DNA from: Pseudomonas fluorescens
Lineage (GTDB): Bacteria > Pseudomonadota > Gammaproteobacteria > Pseudomonadales > Pseudomonadaceae
DNA: 64,000 nucleotides
Direction: 5' to 3'
NCBI RefSeq assembly: GCF_019212185.1
Contig: NZ_CP078138.1
Location: forward strand, 4,632,501-4,696,500
Under the pieces are notes generated by a model. It saw only the letters and a program-made list of their open reading frames with translations. It ran no database searches and was not told the origin of the DNA. The translations under genes were made by a program, and so were the position numbers. Every line of letters begins with the position of its first letter. Position 1 is the first letter of the stretch. Positions 43,853 through 52,910 of the stretch are shown here, one piece after another.

Positions 43853-43951
43853 GTAGGAGCGAGCCTGCTCGCGAAAAACTTGAGGGCGCCGCGTGCATTC
43901 AGGATGCACGCGTAATCGTTGACGTTTTTCGCGAGCAGGCTCGCTCCTACA
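43853..43951. repeat. REP pair after the DUF2388 gene
   Basis: TGTAGGAGCGAGCCTGCTCG and its inverted partner (43930-43951) surround a spacer with an additional GTGCAT...ATGCAC stem. The arms are nearly perfect. Confidence 0.9.
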
Positions 43952-44045
43952 CCACAAAAAGCCCCACACCTGAAAAAAAATGAACCCTGCCGCTGGCCAT
44001 CGCCCTAACCCGATGACTATCAGGAGATTTTTCAGGAGGTAAGGC

Positions 44046-44255
44046 ATGCAAATCGAATACCTGTGGATCGCCCTCGCGGCGCTGCTGTTGCTCGCCGAAT
44101 TGTGGGCAATCAATCGAGTGGTGAAGAGCCAGGGCAAGGCCAGCAACAAAGGCGTGTGGATTGTTGCGATCGTGTTTGTGCCACTGATCGGGCTGGTGCT
44201 GTGGGCGCTGGCGGGGCCAAAACATATTGCCCATCAGCCCCAGGTTCGGCATTGA
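44046..44255 (+). CDS. PLDc_N-type small membrane protein
   Basis: A 69-residue protein with two transmembrane helices: YLWIALAALLLLAELWAINRV and GVWIVAIVFVPLIGLVLWAL, linked by a short charged loop. It fits the phospholipase-D-nuclease N-terminal-like (PLDc_N) family of small Pseudomonas membrane proteins. Preceded by AGGAGG. Function unknown. Confidence 0.85.
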   Translation: MQIEYLWIALAALLLLAELWAINRVVKSQGKASNKGVWIVAIVFVPLIGLVLWALAGPKHIAHQPQVRH

Positions 44256-44321
44256 TCGGCCATTCGGCACGCCCTGACACCGGGTTTCAGACAACTAACC
44301 CGACGCTTATAGTTCGCCCCG

Positions 44322-44447
44322 TCGCTGACAGCCGTCGGCGATAGGGCAGTTATACGCGTGAGACCTTTAAGGTCTGCCGGGGTTTAGTGTTAATCGTCCG
44401 GTCTGCGAACTCGCGTGTAACTGCCGCCCTGCCTTGCAAGGAGCAGG
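44322..44447 (+). ncRNA. unassigned strongly structured RNA-like element
   Basis: About 126 bases fold readily: hairpin TCGCTGAC/GTCGGCGA (44322-44341, one G-U); a 14-bp stem GGCAGTTATACGCG/CGCGTGTAACTGCC (44345-44358 with 44412-44425, one G-U); an inner perfect AGACC-TTTAA-GGTCT hairpin (44361-44375); a CCGG pair (44378-44381 and 44399-44402); and a terminal CCTGC/GCAGG hairpin (44428-44447). A TATAGT-like -10 box is at about 44309. There is no coding frame, and the element lies 22 bases beyond the 3' end of the convergent puuR-like gene. I cannot match it to a named RNA. A minus-strand role as the puu 3' end is possible. Confidence 0.45.
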
Positions 44448-44468
44448 AGGAAAGCCCATCCAATACCT

Positions 44469-45017
44469 TCAGAAGTTCGCCGGCGTGTTCGCGCTAATGA
44501 TTTCCGCTTCATCCGCACCAATGTTGCGGAAGCGGTGCGGCAGGGTCGTCGGGAAGTAGTAGCCATCACCGGCGTTCAGCACACTAACCTGACCATCGAC
44601 AGTCAACTCCACCGTACCTCGGGTTACCAATCCGCACTCCTCACCTTCGGCATGCACGATCGGCTCTTCACCGGAGCTGGCGCCGGGGGCGTATTGTTCG
44701 CGCAGCAGGCGCATCTGCCGGCTGGGCACCGAGGCGCCGATCAGCAGCAGGCGCAGGCCGTGGCGGCCGAGGTCGGGTTGCTCGTTGGCGCGGAAAATGT
44801 ATTGGTGTTCGCGGGGTGGCTGGTCGAAGGTGAAGAAGTCCGCCAACGACATGGGGATGCCTTCCAGCAGTTTCTTCAACGAACTGACGGAAGGGCTGAC
44901 CCGATTCTGCTCGATCAGGGAAATGGTGGCATTGGTGACGCCGCTACGCCGGGCCAGCTCGCGCTGGGAGAGTTTGTAGCTTTCGCGTACTAATTTGAGT
45001 CGAGAGCCCGTGTCCAT
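44469..45017 (-). CDS. puuR: XRE-cupin regulator (PuuR-like)
   Basis: A 182-residue regulator: N-terminal XRE helix-turn-helix (about residues 5-60, with LSQRELARRSGVTNATISLIEQNRVSP) and C-terminal cupin (about 110-178, ending with a HRFRN metal-site-like segment and DGYYFPTTLPHRF). This architecture is typical of PuuR, the polyamine-responsive repressor. It is transcribed with the puu genes, last in the minus-strand order. Orthology to E. coli puuR is by family and position, so the symbol is tentative. Confidence 0.85.
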   Translation of the reverse strand: MDTGSRLKLVRESYKLSQRELARRSGVTNATISLIEQNRVSPSVSSLKKLLEGIPMSLADFFTFDQPPREHQYIFRANEQPDLGRHGLRLLLIGASVPSRQMRLLREQYAPGASSGEEPIVHAEGEECGLVTRGTVELTVDGQVSVLNAGDGYYFPTTLPHRFRNIGADEAEIISANTPANF

Positions 45018-45241
45018 GACAGCCTTATGTGAGAAAAACTTAAGGGTGGTGCGAGTGGATGGCGGGCGACCGGTGTCGCGAAAATCGCCGCTCCTCTGTC
45101 CCGAAGACGTGAAAGGCGGCTATTAAATCACGTTTGTTCCCGCAGCTCAGTAGCTTCGATAAACGGTGACGCAAATGCAGACTCCCCCGCAGTGCGGCCG
45201 GTTGCGCCGCGCCTGCGAGGGCTGTGTCGATCATGCCGCAA

Positions 45242-46522
45242 TCAGATGCCGAAACGGTCACGCATGGCGTAATACACCGCGCCCATCGCCGTCAGCGGCG
45301 CCTGGAAGGTGCGCCCGCCGAACATCGGCATGTGCGGCAGGGAGGCGAACGCGTCGAAGCGCTCGGCATCGCCGCGGATCATTTCCGAGATCAGCTTGCC
45401 GGCCAGGTGCGAACAGGTCACGCCGTGGCCACTGTAGCCTTGCATGTAGTAGGCGTTTTTCTCAATTCGACCGAATTGCGGCATGCGCGACATGGTCAGC
45501 AGGAAGTTGCCGGTCCAGCGGTAGTCGATCTTCACGTCCTTCAGTTGCGGGAAGGTCTTGAGGATTTTCGGCTTGATCAGCTGTTCGATGTCATCCGGTT
45601 CGCGCGCACCGTAGACCACGCCACCGCCGTACAGCAGGCGGTTGTCGGCGGTCAGGCGGTAGTAGTCGAGCAGGTAGTTGCAGTCCTCGACGCAGTAGTT
45701 GTTGCTGATCAGGCTTCTGGCGACTTTTTCCGACAACGGCTCGGTGACCACAATCTGCGAACCGCACGGCATGCTTTTGCGCGTCACACGGTTGTCGAGG
45801 TCTTGCGGCAGGTAGGCGTTGCCGGCGATCAGCAGGTACTTGGCGCGCACCACACCTTTGGCAGTACGAACCACGATCGGCTCGCCGTAGGTGATTTCCA
45901 CCGCTGCCGATTGTTCGTAGATTTTACCGCCCAGGCTGAGTATCGCTGCGGCTTCGCCCAACGCCAGGTTCAGCGGGTGGACGTGACCACCCTGCATGTC
46001 CAGCAGGCCGCCGACGTAGTTCTTGGTGCCGACTTCCCTGGCGATTTCCGCCGCATCCAGCAAGCGCAAGTTGTGGTTGCCGTAACGCTCCCAGCCGCTT
46101 TTCTGCTCGGCCAGACCCTTGAGTTGTTTCTTGTTCAGCGCGGCGAAAATGCCACCGGGCTTGTAGTCGCACTTGATGTCGTACTGCTTGATCCGCGAGC
46201 GGATGATGTCCGCGCCTTCGAAGATCATGCTGCCGAGGACTTCGGCGGTCTTTTCGCCGTAGCGCTGCTCGATCACATCGACGTCGCGGCTGTAGGAGTT
46301 GACCAGTTGACCACCGTTGCGCCCGCTGGCGCCGTAGCCGACCTTGGCGGCTTCCAGCACAGTGACGCTGTAGCCGGCTTCGCTCAAGAACAGCGCCGAG
46401 GACAGACCGGTATAGCCAGCGCCGATCACACAGACGTCGCACTCGACCAGTTCTTCAAGCACCGGGAAGTCGATGACTTCGTTGCGGGTAGCGGCGTAGT
46501 AGCTGTTTACGTGTTTTTGCAT
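45242..46522 (-). CDS. puuB: gamma-glutamylputrescine oxidoreductase (FAD-dependent)
   Basis: A 426-residue FAD-dependent amine oxidase of the DAO family. The dinucleotide-binding motif is CVIGAGYTGLSSALFLSEAGYSVTVLEA (split here as the glycine-rich GAGYTG plus the acidic end), at about residues 31-60. In PuuB-type pathways it oxidises gamma-glutamylputrescine to the aldehyde. Conserved second half: YRLTADNRLLYGGG and YMQGYSGHGV. ATG 46522 is chosen because the N-terminus beyond it (MQKHVNSYYAATRN) is family-like; the upstream frame is not. It sits between puuC and the puuR-like gene. Confidence 0.93.
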   Translation of the reverse strand: MQKHVNSYYAATRNEVIDFPVLEELVECDVCVIGAGYTGLSSALFLSEAGYSVTVLEAAKVGYGASGRNGGQLVNSYSRDVDVIEQRYGEKTAEVLGSMIFEGADIIRSRIKQYDIKCDYKPGGIFAALNKKQLKGLAEQKSGWERYGNHNLRLLDAAEIAREVGTKNYVGGLLDMQGGHVHPLNLALGEAAAILSLGGKIYEQSAAVEITYGEPIVVRTAKGVVRAKYLLIAGNAYLPQDLDNRVTRKSMPCGSQIVVTEPLSEKVARSLISNNYCVEDCNYLLDYYRLTADNRLLYGGGVVYGAREPDDIEQLIKPKILKTFPQLKDVKIDYRWTGNFLLTMSRMPQFGRIEKNAYYMQGYSGHGVTCSHLAGKLISEMIRGDAERFDAFASLPHMPMFGGRTFQAPLTAMGAVYYAMRDRFGI

Positions 46523-46578
46523 GATTGAATTCCCGAGCGTCGGCACGCTGCTGCCTGCCGCCGCTGCTGTGAACATAG

Positions 46579-48069
46579 TTAGAGCTTGATCCAAGTGGCC
46601 TTGAGCTCGGTGTACTTGTCGAAGGCATGCAACGACTTGTCGCGACCGTTACCCGATTGCTTGAACCCGCCGAATGGCGCGGTCATGTCGCCGCCGTCGT
46701 ACTGGTTGACCCAGACACTGCCGGCGCGCAGGCCACGGGCGAAGGTGTGGGCCTTGCTCAGGTTGCTGGTCCAGACCCCGGCGGCCAGGCCGAAGATGCT
46801 GTCGTTGGCAATCGCCAGGGCTTCTTCTGTGGTGTCGAAGCTGATCAGCGACAGCACCGGGCCGAAGATCTCCTCGCGGGCGATGGTCATGGCGTTGCTC
46901 ACGCCGTCGAAAATCGCCGGCTCGACGTACAAGCCCCCCGTGTCTTCGAGAGTGCGCTGACCGCCGGCGATCAGCTCGGCGCCCTGCTCCTTGCCGATCT
47001 CGATGTAGCGCAGCACGTTGTCCAGTTGACGCTGGTCGACAAGCGCGCCGACGGTGCTCGCCGGATCCAACGCGTGCCCTGGTTTCCACGCTTGCAGAGC
47101 CTCGACCAACAGCGGGATGAACTGCTCGCGGATCGAGCGTTCCACCAGCAGCCGCGAGCCGGCGGTGCAGACTTCTCCCTGGTTAAAGGCAATGCCGCTA
47201 GCGGCTGCCTGGGCCGCCACGCGCAGGTCCGGCGCGTCGGCGAACACCACGTGCGGGCTCTTGCCGCCCGCTTCCAGCCAGACCCGTTTCATGTTGCTCT
47301 GCCCGGCGTAGATCAGCAGTTGCTTGGCGATCGCCGTCGAACCGGTGAAGGCCAGCACGTCGACGTCCATGTGCAACGCCAGCGCCTTGCCCACGGTGTG
47401 GCCGTAGCCCGGCAGGACGTTGAACACGCCCTTGGGAATGCCGGCTTCCAGGGCCAACTGAGCGATGCGGATCGCGGTCAGCGGCGACTTTTCCGAAGGC
47501 TTGAGGATGAACGAGTTGCCCGCTGCCAATGCCGGGGCGAATTTCCAGCTGGCCATGATCAGCGGGAAGTTCCACGGCACGATGGCCGCGACCACGCCGG
47601 CGGGTTCGCGCGTGACCAGGCCCAGTTGATCGTGGGGGGTGGCGGCAACTTCGTCGTAAATTTTGTCGATGGCTTCGGCGGTCCAGCGGATCGCGTTGGC
47701 GGTCGCGGGAATGTCGACGTTCATCGAATCGCTGATTGGCTTGCCCATGTCCAGGGTTTCCAGCAGCGCCAGTTCTTCGCGGTGGGCGAGGATCAGGTCG
47801 GCGAAGCGGATCAGGGTGCGCTTGCGCTCGGCCGGTGCCAGCTTGGCCCAGACGCCGGATTCGAATGTCTGGCGCGCGACGGCGACGGCGGCATTGGCGT
47901 CGGCTTCGTCGGTGCTGGCGACATTGGCCAGGAAGCGGCCGTCGACCGGGCTGATGCATTCAAAGGTCGCACCGCTTGCCGCTGCGCAGTATTGGCCGTC
48001 GATGAAGGCACGGCTTTCGATCGTGAGGGACTGGAAGCGTTGTTCCCAGTCGCTGCGGGTCATGGTCAT
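46579..48069 (-). CDS. puuC: gamma-glutamyl-gamma-aminobutyraldehyde dehydrogenase (ALDH)
   Basis: A 496-residue aldehyde dehydrogenase with the Rossmann-type cofactor segment FTGSTAIAKQLL, the general-base motif WLEAGGKSPH and the catalytic Cys in NQGEVCTAGSR. It oxidises gamma-glutamyl-gamma-aminobutyraldehyde to gamma-glutamyl-GABA with NAD(P). Order in the minus-strand operon: puuA, REP, puuC, puuB, puuR-like. A start two codons downstream (48063) is also possible. ALDHs of this type are promiscuous, so the substrate call rests mainly on context. Confidence 0.92.
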   Translation of the reverse strand: MTMTRSDWEQRFQSLTIESRAFIDGQYCAAASGATFECISPVDGRFLANVASTDEADANAAVAVARQTFESGVWAKLAPAERKRTLIRFADLILAHREELALLETLDMGKPISDSMNVDIPATANAIRWTAEAIDKIYDEVAATPHDQLGLVTREPAGVVAAIVPWNFPLIMASWKFAPALAAGNSFILKPSEKSPLTAIRIAQLALEAGIPKGVFNVLPGYGHTVGKALALHMDVDVLAFTGSTAIAKQLLIYAGQSNMKRVWLEAGGKSPHVVFADAPDLRVAAQAAASGIAFNQGEVCTAGSRLLVERSIREQFIPLLVEALQAWKPGHALDPASTVGALVDQRQLDNVLRYIEIGKEQGAELIAGGQRTLEDTGGLYVEPAIFDGVSNAMTIAREEIFGPVLSLISFDTTEEALAIANDSIFGLAAGVWTSNLSKAHTFARGLRAGSVWVNQYDGGDMTAPFGGFKQSGNGRDKSLHAFDKYTELKATWIKL

Positions 48070-48107
48070 GAGAGTGACTCACACAGAGAAAGTAGTGGAC
48101 GAATCCC

Positions 48108-48196
48108 TGTAGGAGCGAGCCTGCTCGCGATGGCGGCGGACCAGCTACATTGATGGTGGCTGACCGGGCCTCATCGCGAGCAGGCTCGCTCCTACA
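48108..48196. repeat. REP pair between puuA and puuC
   Basis: TGTAGGAGCGAGCCTGCTCG and its inverted partner (48178-48196) surround a short spacer; both arms are near perfect. Confidence 0.9.
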
Positions 48197-48216
48197 GGTG
48201 ATCGGTGGGGTTCGTC

Positions 48217-49593
48217 TTAGACGGTATGCAAGTACCAGTTGTACTCAAGGTCGGAGATGGAGTTCTCGAACTCGGCCAACTCGCTTTCCTTGCACGCGAC
48301 GAACACGTCGATGTACAGCGGGTCGATGTACTTGGCCATGACCTCGCTGTCGTCCAGCACCCGCAGGGCATCGCGCAGGTTGTTCGGCAGGCTCTGCTCG
48401 TTCTGCTCGTAGCTGTTGCCTTCGACCGGCGCCCCCGGCTCGATCTTGTTGGTCAGGCCATGGTGAACGCCAGCCAGGACCGAGGCCATCAACAGGTACG
48501 GGTTGGCATCGGCACCGGCCACCCGGTGTTCAATGCGCACGGCATCCGCCGAACCGGTGGGCACGCGTACGGCCACGGTACGGTTGTCGATGCCCCAGCT
48601 CGGCGAGTTCGGCACGTAGAACTGCGCGCCGAAACGGCGGTAGGAGTTGACGTTCGGGCAGAGGAAGGCCATCTGCGCCGGCAGGGTCTCGAGCACACCA
48701 CCGATGGCGTGACGCAACGAAGCGTTCTGCTCGGGATCTTCGCTGGCGAAGATGTTGTTGCCTTCTTTATCCAGAATCGAAATGTGCACGTGCAGACCGT
48801 TGCCCGCCTGACCCGGGTACGGCTTGGCCATGAAGGTGGTGTCCATTTCATGGTCGTAGGCGATGTTTTTCACCAGGCGCTTGAGCAGGACCGCGTAGTC
48901 GCAGGCTTTGATCGGGTCGGCGACGTGATGCAGGTTGACTTCGAACTGCGCCGGGGCGCTTTCCTTGACGATGGCGTCAGCGGGAATGCCCTGCTCTTTC
49001 GCACCTTCGAGGATGTCCTGCAGGCAGTCGACGTATTCGTCGAGGTCGTCGATCAGGTACACCTGGGTCGACATCGGACGCTTGCCCGACACCGGCGAAC
49101 GTGGCGATTGCGGACGACCGTTCACGTTGTCCTGGTCGATCAGGTAGAACTCCAGCTCGAACGCGGCGCAGATGGTCAGGCCCAGGTCATCGAACTTGCG
49201 CACGATGTTGGCCAGCACTTCCCGTGGGTCGGCAAAGAATGGCTGGCCTTCGATTTCGTGCATGGTCATCAGCAATTGCGCGGTCGGGCGCTTCTGCCAG
49301 GGCTCGATGCTCAGGGTGCCAGGGATCGGGTAGCAGATCCGGTCGGCGTCGCCGATATCCAGGCCCAGGCCGGTGCTTTCCACCGTAGAGCCATTGATGT
49401 CCAGGGCAAAGAGCGAGGCCGGCAGGTTGATGCCTTTCTCATAAACCTTATGAAGACTGGTGCGCTCGATGCGCTTGCCGCGCACCACACCGTTCATATC
49501 CGCAATCAGAAGGTCGACGTACAAAACCTCAGGATATTTCTTAAGGAATGCGTTTGCTTCGTTGAGTTGAACGGCACGCAGAGGGACCGACAT
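48217..49593 (-). CDS. puuA: gamma-glutamylputrescine synthetase (glutamine-synthetase family)
   Basis: A 458-residue glutamine-synthetase-like enzyme that ligates glutamate to putrescine or related polyamines using ATP. Signatures of the GS fold are KPYPGQAGNGLHVHISI (ATP-binding-type NGxHxH), RVPTGSADAVRIEHRVAGADANPYL (R-rich substrate segment) and the N-terminal DLLIADMNGVVRGKRI. It is longer than PuuA-unrelated short GS-like members and matches PuuA/SpuI size. It starts the minus-strand puu unit, divergent from puuD across 281 bases. Confidence 0.92.
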   Translation of the reverse strand: MSVPLRAVQLNEANAFLKKYPEVLYVDLLIADMNGVVRGKRIERTSLHKVYEKGINLPASLFALDINGSTVESTGLGLDIGDADRICYPIPGTLSIEPWQKRPTAQLLMTMHEIEGQPFFADPREVLANIVRKFDDLGLTICAAFELEFYLIDQDNVNGRPQSPRSPVSGKRPMSTQVYLIDDLDEYVDCLQDILEGAKEQGIPADAIVKESAPAQFEVNLHHVADPIKACDYAVLLKRLVKNIAYDHEMDTTFMAKPYPGQAGNGLHVHISILDKEGNNIFASEDPEQNASLRHAIGGVLETLPAQMAFLCPNVNSYRRFGAQFYVPNSPSWGIDNRTVAVRVPTGSADAVRIEHRVAGADANPYLLMASVLAGVHHGLTNKIEPGAPVEGNSYEQNEQSLPNNLRDALRVLDDSEVMAKYIDPLYIDVFVACKESELAEFENSISDLEYNWYLHTV

Positions 49594-49874
49594 GATGCAC
49601 CTATTAGCTGTTAATTATTATGTTCACTTCACTTTCTGGAGCTCAGTCAATCCGAAAGACAATGTGAAGTCAAGCAGGGGCTATCGGTGGTTTTTGTTGA
49701 TTTTATTGGTCATAACAGCCACTCATCGTCGAAAAACCTTCAGCAAACCCGCAGCGGATCAGGGTTCCGACCCTCTAGCCGTTTAGAATTATTTACATGA
49801 GAGTTGTTAAAAAAAATCAACGAGGCTAAGCTCTGGAAAAGCTCGTTCAAGTGTCAAACTTCGAGGTGATAAAA
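49594..49874. promoter_or_regulatory. divergent control region, puuA / puuD
   Basis: 281 bases of relatively AT-rich sequence hold both promoters. Visible elements: an ACTTCAC...GTGAAGT inverted pair (about 49625-49676) and TTGATTTT / AAAATCAA copies about 115 bases apart. Candidate PuuR contacts, but not demonstrated. No gene fits within. Confidence 0.35.
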
Positions 49875-50636
49875 ATGGCATTCAAGCCATTGATCGGCGT
49901 TACTGCGTGCGTCAATCAGATTGGCCTGCACCCCTACCATGTCAGCGGCGACAAGTACTTGCGTGCTGTCAGCGTCGCGGCTTTGGGGCTGCCGGTGATC
50001 ATTCCTTCCCTGGCCGAACTGACTGAAATCGATGACCTGCTGCCGCAGCTCGATGGTCTGCTACTGACCGGCTCGCCCTCGAACGTGGAACCCTTCCACT
50101 ATCAAGGCCCCGCCAGCGCCCCCGGCACCGAACACGATCCACAACGGGACAGCACGACCCTGCCGTTGATCCGCGCGGCCGTGGCGGCCGGTATTCCAGT
50201 GCTGGGCATTTGCCGTGGCTTCCAGGAAATGAACGTGGCGTTCGGTGGCAGCCTGCATCAGAAGGTTCATGAGCTGCCGGGCTACCTCGATCATCGCGAA
50301 GCCAATCATCCGGACCTGGCGGTGCAGTACGCACCGGCGCACCCGGTCAATGTGCTGGCGGGCGGGGTATTCGAAGCCCTCGACCTGCCGCCGGTGTTCC
50401 AGGTCAATTCGATTCACAGCCAGGGCATCGACCGCCTGGCACCAGGCCTGCGCAGCGAAGCCGTCGCGCCCGATGGCTTGATCGAGGCGATTTCCGTCGA
50501 ACACAGCAAGGCCTTCGCCCTCGGCGTGCAATGGCACCCAGAGTGGCAGGTCCTGGCCAACCCTCCCTATCTGAGAATTTTCCAGGCCTTTGGTGACGCG
50601 TGCCGGCAACGGGCCGCACAACGCAACGCGCGCTGA
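49875..50636 (+). CDS. puuD: gamma-glutamyl-GABA hydrolase
   Basis: A 253-residue class I glutamine-amidotransferase-like hydrolase (C26 peptidase) releasing GABA and glutamate from gamma-glutamyl-GABA. The nucleophile is Cys113 in GICRGFQEMNVAFGG; the His is in QWHPEW near the C-terminus. ATG 49875 has AGGTG at the right distance and starts at the family N-terminus (AFKPLIGVTACV). It is alone on the plus strand before the transporter genes, 220 bases downstream. The equivalent gene in P. aeruginosa is called spuA. Confidence 0.93.
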   Translation: MAFKPLIGVTACVNQIGLHPYHVSGDKYLRAVSVAALGLPVIIPSLAELTEIDDLLPQLDGLLLTGSPSNVEPFHYQGPASAPGTEHDPQRDSTTLPLIRAAVAAGIPVLGICRGFQEMNVAFGGSLHQKVHELPGYLDHREANHPDLAVQYAPAHPVNVLAGGVFEALDLPPVFQVNSIHSQGIDRLAPGLRSEAVAPDGLIEAISVEHSKAFALGVQWHPEWQVLANPPYLRIFQAFGDACRQRAAQRNAR

Positions 50637-50856
50637 CTTAAAAACCCGAACCAACGATTTACTGCCCCCACGAGCCAGGCGGGCCGCTTTTGCGCGTCTG
50701 CCGCTCGTGACAGCAACACCCTGCGATAACAACAAGCACTACCAGGCAGCCAGGACGGCGGCGCCGAATAAACCCGGCAGATGCACGCTGGGTTTGCAAT
50801 CAACTATTAAGTCAGGCCGCGTTGGCCCGGCGACTGAAACCTGTTGGGAGTTTCAC

Positions 50857-51999
50857 ATGGCAAACGCCTCCAGCACTTACAGGAAGGCTCTTGAGGGTCA
50901 CCAGCAACCGAAAAAGGTTCTGGTGAAAGTCGATCGCGTCACCAAGAAATTCGACGAGACCACGGCGGTGGACGATGTGTCCCTGGAAATCCATCAGGGC
51001 GAAATCTTCGCCCTGCTCGGTGGTTCCGGCTCCGGCAAATCGACCCTGCTGCGCATGCTCGCCGGCTTCGAGCGTCCTACTGAAGGGCGGATCCTGCTCG
51101 ACGGCGTGGACATCACCGACATGCCGCCGTACGAACGGCCGATCAACATGATGTTCCAGTCCTACGCGCTGTTCCCGCACATGACCGTCGCGCAGAACAT
51201 CGCCTTCGGCCTCAAGCAGGACCGTTTGCCCGCCGCTGAAATCGATGCCCGTGTTGAAGAAATGCTGCGCCTGGTGCACATGACCCAGTACGCCAAGCGC
51301 CGCCCCCATCAGTTGTCCGGCGGCCAGCGCCAGCGTGTGGCCCTGGCCCGCTCCCTGGCCAAGCGCCCGAAGCTGCTGCTGCTCGACGAACCGATGGGTG
51401 CGCTCGATAAAAAGCTGCGTTCGCAGATGCAACTGGAACTGGTGGAGATCATCGAGCGTGTCGGCGTGACCTGCGTGATGGTGACCCACGACCAGGAAGA
51501 AGCCATGACCATGGCCGAGCGCATCGCGATCATGCACCTGGGCTGGATCGCCCAGATCGGCAGCCCGGTGGACATCTATGAAGCGCCGGTCAGCCGCATG
51601 GTCTGCGAATTCATCGGCAACGTGAATGCCTTCGACGGCACCGTGGTCGAAGACCTCGAAGGCCACGCGATCATCCACAGTCCGGACCTTGAGCAGAAGA
51701 TCTACGTCGGTCACGGCGTCAGCACTTCGGTGCAGGACAAGTCGATCACCTACGCGATCCGCCCGGAAAAAATGCTCGTCAGCACCCTCAAACCCGAGAC
51801 CCCGTACAACTGGTCCCAGGGCAAGGTGCATGACATCGCCTATCTAGGCGGCCACTCGGTGTTCTACGTCGAGCTGCCCGGCGGCAAGATTGTCCAGTCG
51901 TTCATGGCCAACGCCGAACGCCGTGGCGCCCGCCCGACCTGGGACGATCAGGTGTACGTCTGGTGGGAAGATGACAGCGGCGTGGTACTGCGCGCATGA
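50857..51999 (+). CDS. potG: polyamine ABC transporter ATP-binding subunit (PotG/SpuF type)
   Basis: A 380-residue ABC ATPase of the polyamine importer family: Walker A GGSGSGKST at residues 55-63, signature LSGGQRQR, Walker B LLLDEPMGALD and the His-loop VTHDQEEAM, followed by a C-terminal TOBE domain. It energises uptake of putrescine or spermidine across the inner membrane through the two permeases that follow. ATG 50857 has GGGAG upstream. It overlaps the first permease gene by 4 bases. Confidence 0.93.
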   Translation: MANASSTYRKALEGHQQPKKVLVKVDRVTKKFDETTAVDDVSLEIHQGEIFALLGGSGSGKSTLLRMLAGFERPTEGRILLDGVDITDMPPYERPINMMFQSYALFPHMTVAQNIAFGLKQDRLPAAEIDARVEEMLRLVHMTQYAKRRPHQLSGGQRQRVALARSLAKRPKLLLLDEPMGALDKKLRSQMQLELVEIIERVGVTCVMVTHDQEEAMTMAERIAIMHLGWIAQIGSPVDIYEAPVSRMVCEFIGNVNAFDGTVVEDLEGHAIIHSPDLEQKIYVGHGVSTSVQDKSITYAIRPEKMLVSTLKPETPYNWSQGKVHDIAYLGGHSVFYVELPGGKIVQSFMANAERRGARPTWDDQVYVWWEDDSGVVLRA

Positions 52000-52910
52000 A
52001 TACCCTCACTCAGCAGTTCCAGCGGTTTTTGCCGAGCGGCCGCAAGGTCGTGATCGGTATTCCATTCCTGTGGCTGTTTCTGTTCTTCATGCTGCCGTTT
52101 TTCCTGGTGATGAAGATCAGCTTCTCCGAAGCCGCCCTGGCCATTCCGCCCTACTCCGAGATCTACAGTTTCGCCGAGCAGAAATTCCAGCTGCTGTTGA
52201 ACATCGGCAACTACGCCATGCTCGGCGAGGACGAGCTGTATCTGTCGGCCTACCTCGGTTCGCTGAAGGTTGCGACGCTGAGCACCCTGATGTGCCTGGT
52301 GATCGGTTTCCCGATGGCCTACGCGATCACCAAGGCCAGCAAGGAAGCGCAAAACGTCCTGCTGCTGTTGATCATGATGCCGACCTGGACCGCGATTCTG
52401 ATCCGCGTCTATGCGTGGATGGGCATCCTCAGCAACAACGGCCTGCTCAATGGTTTTCTGATGTGGAGCGGGCTGACCGATCACCCGATCGAAATCCTCA
52501 ACACCAACACTGCGGTGTACATCGGCGTGGTCTACGCCTACCTGCCGTTCATGGTGCTGCCGCTGTACGCCAACCTGGTCAAGCACGATGGCAGCCTGCT
52601 GGAAGCGGCGTCGGACCTCGGTTCGAGTACCTTCAACAGCTTCTGGAAAATCACCGTGCCGCTGGCCAAGAACGGGATCATCGCCGGCTGCATGCTGGTG
52701 TTCATTCCGGTGGTCGGCGAGTTCGTGATTCCGGAACTGCTGGGTGGCCCGGAGACGCTGATGATCGGTCGCGTGCTGTGGCAAGAGTTCTTCAATAACC
52801 GCGACTGGCCGGTGGCGTCCGCCCTGGCGGTGGTGATGCTGTTGATCCTGATTGTGCCGATTCTGCTGTTCAACCGCAGCCAGGCCAAAGAGATGGAGGC
52901 ACGAGGATGA
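51996..52910 (+). CDS. potH: polyamine ABC transporter permease (PotH/SpuG type)
   Basis: A 304-residue inner-membrane permease with about six transmembrane helices and the EAA-loop-type ATPase contact EAASDLGSSTFNSFWKITVPLAKNG at about 196-220. It forms the translocation pore with the next gene's product. It overlaps both neighbours by 4 bases (ATGA). Confidence 0.92.
   Translation: MNTLTQQFQRFLPSGRKVVIGIPFLWLFLFFMLPFFLVMKISFSEAALAIPPYSEIYSFAEQKFQLLLNIGNYAMLGEDELYLSAYLGSLKVATLSTLMCLVIGFPMAYAITKASKEAQNVLLLLIMMPTWTAILIRVYAWMGILSNNGLLNGFLMWSGLTDHPIEILNTNTAVYIGVVYAYLPFMVLPLYANLVKHDGSLLEAASDLGSSTFNSFWKITVPLAKNGIIAGCMLVFIPVVGEFVIPELLGGPETLMIGRVLWQEFFNNRDWPVASALAVVMLLILIVPILLFNRSQAKEMEARG

Noticed and set aside
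44322..44447. RsmX/Y/Z type sRNA
   Set aside because: Lacks the repeated GGA motifs in hairpin loops that define these RNAs.
44435..44460. RNase P RNA-like GGAGGAAAGCCC string
   Set aside because: Only about a dozen bases resemble the conserved RNase P segment; the surrounding helices do not match, and the sequence runs into the puuR-like gene.
50780..50830. Sigma-54 promoter before potG
   Set aside because: TGCAC and TTTGC are present but spaced seven bases instead of five and the GG of the -24 element is missing.
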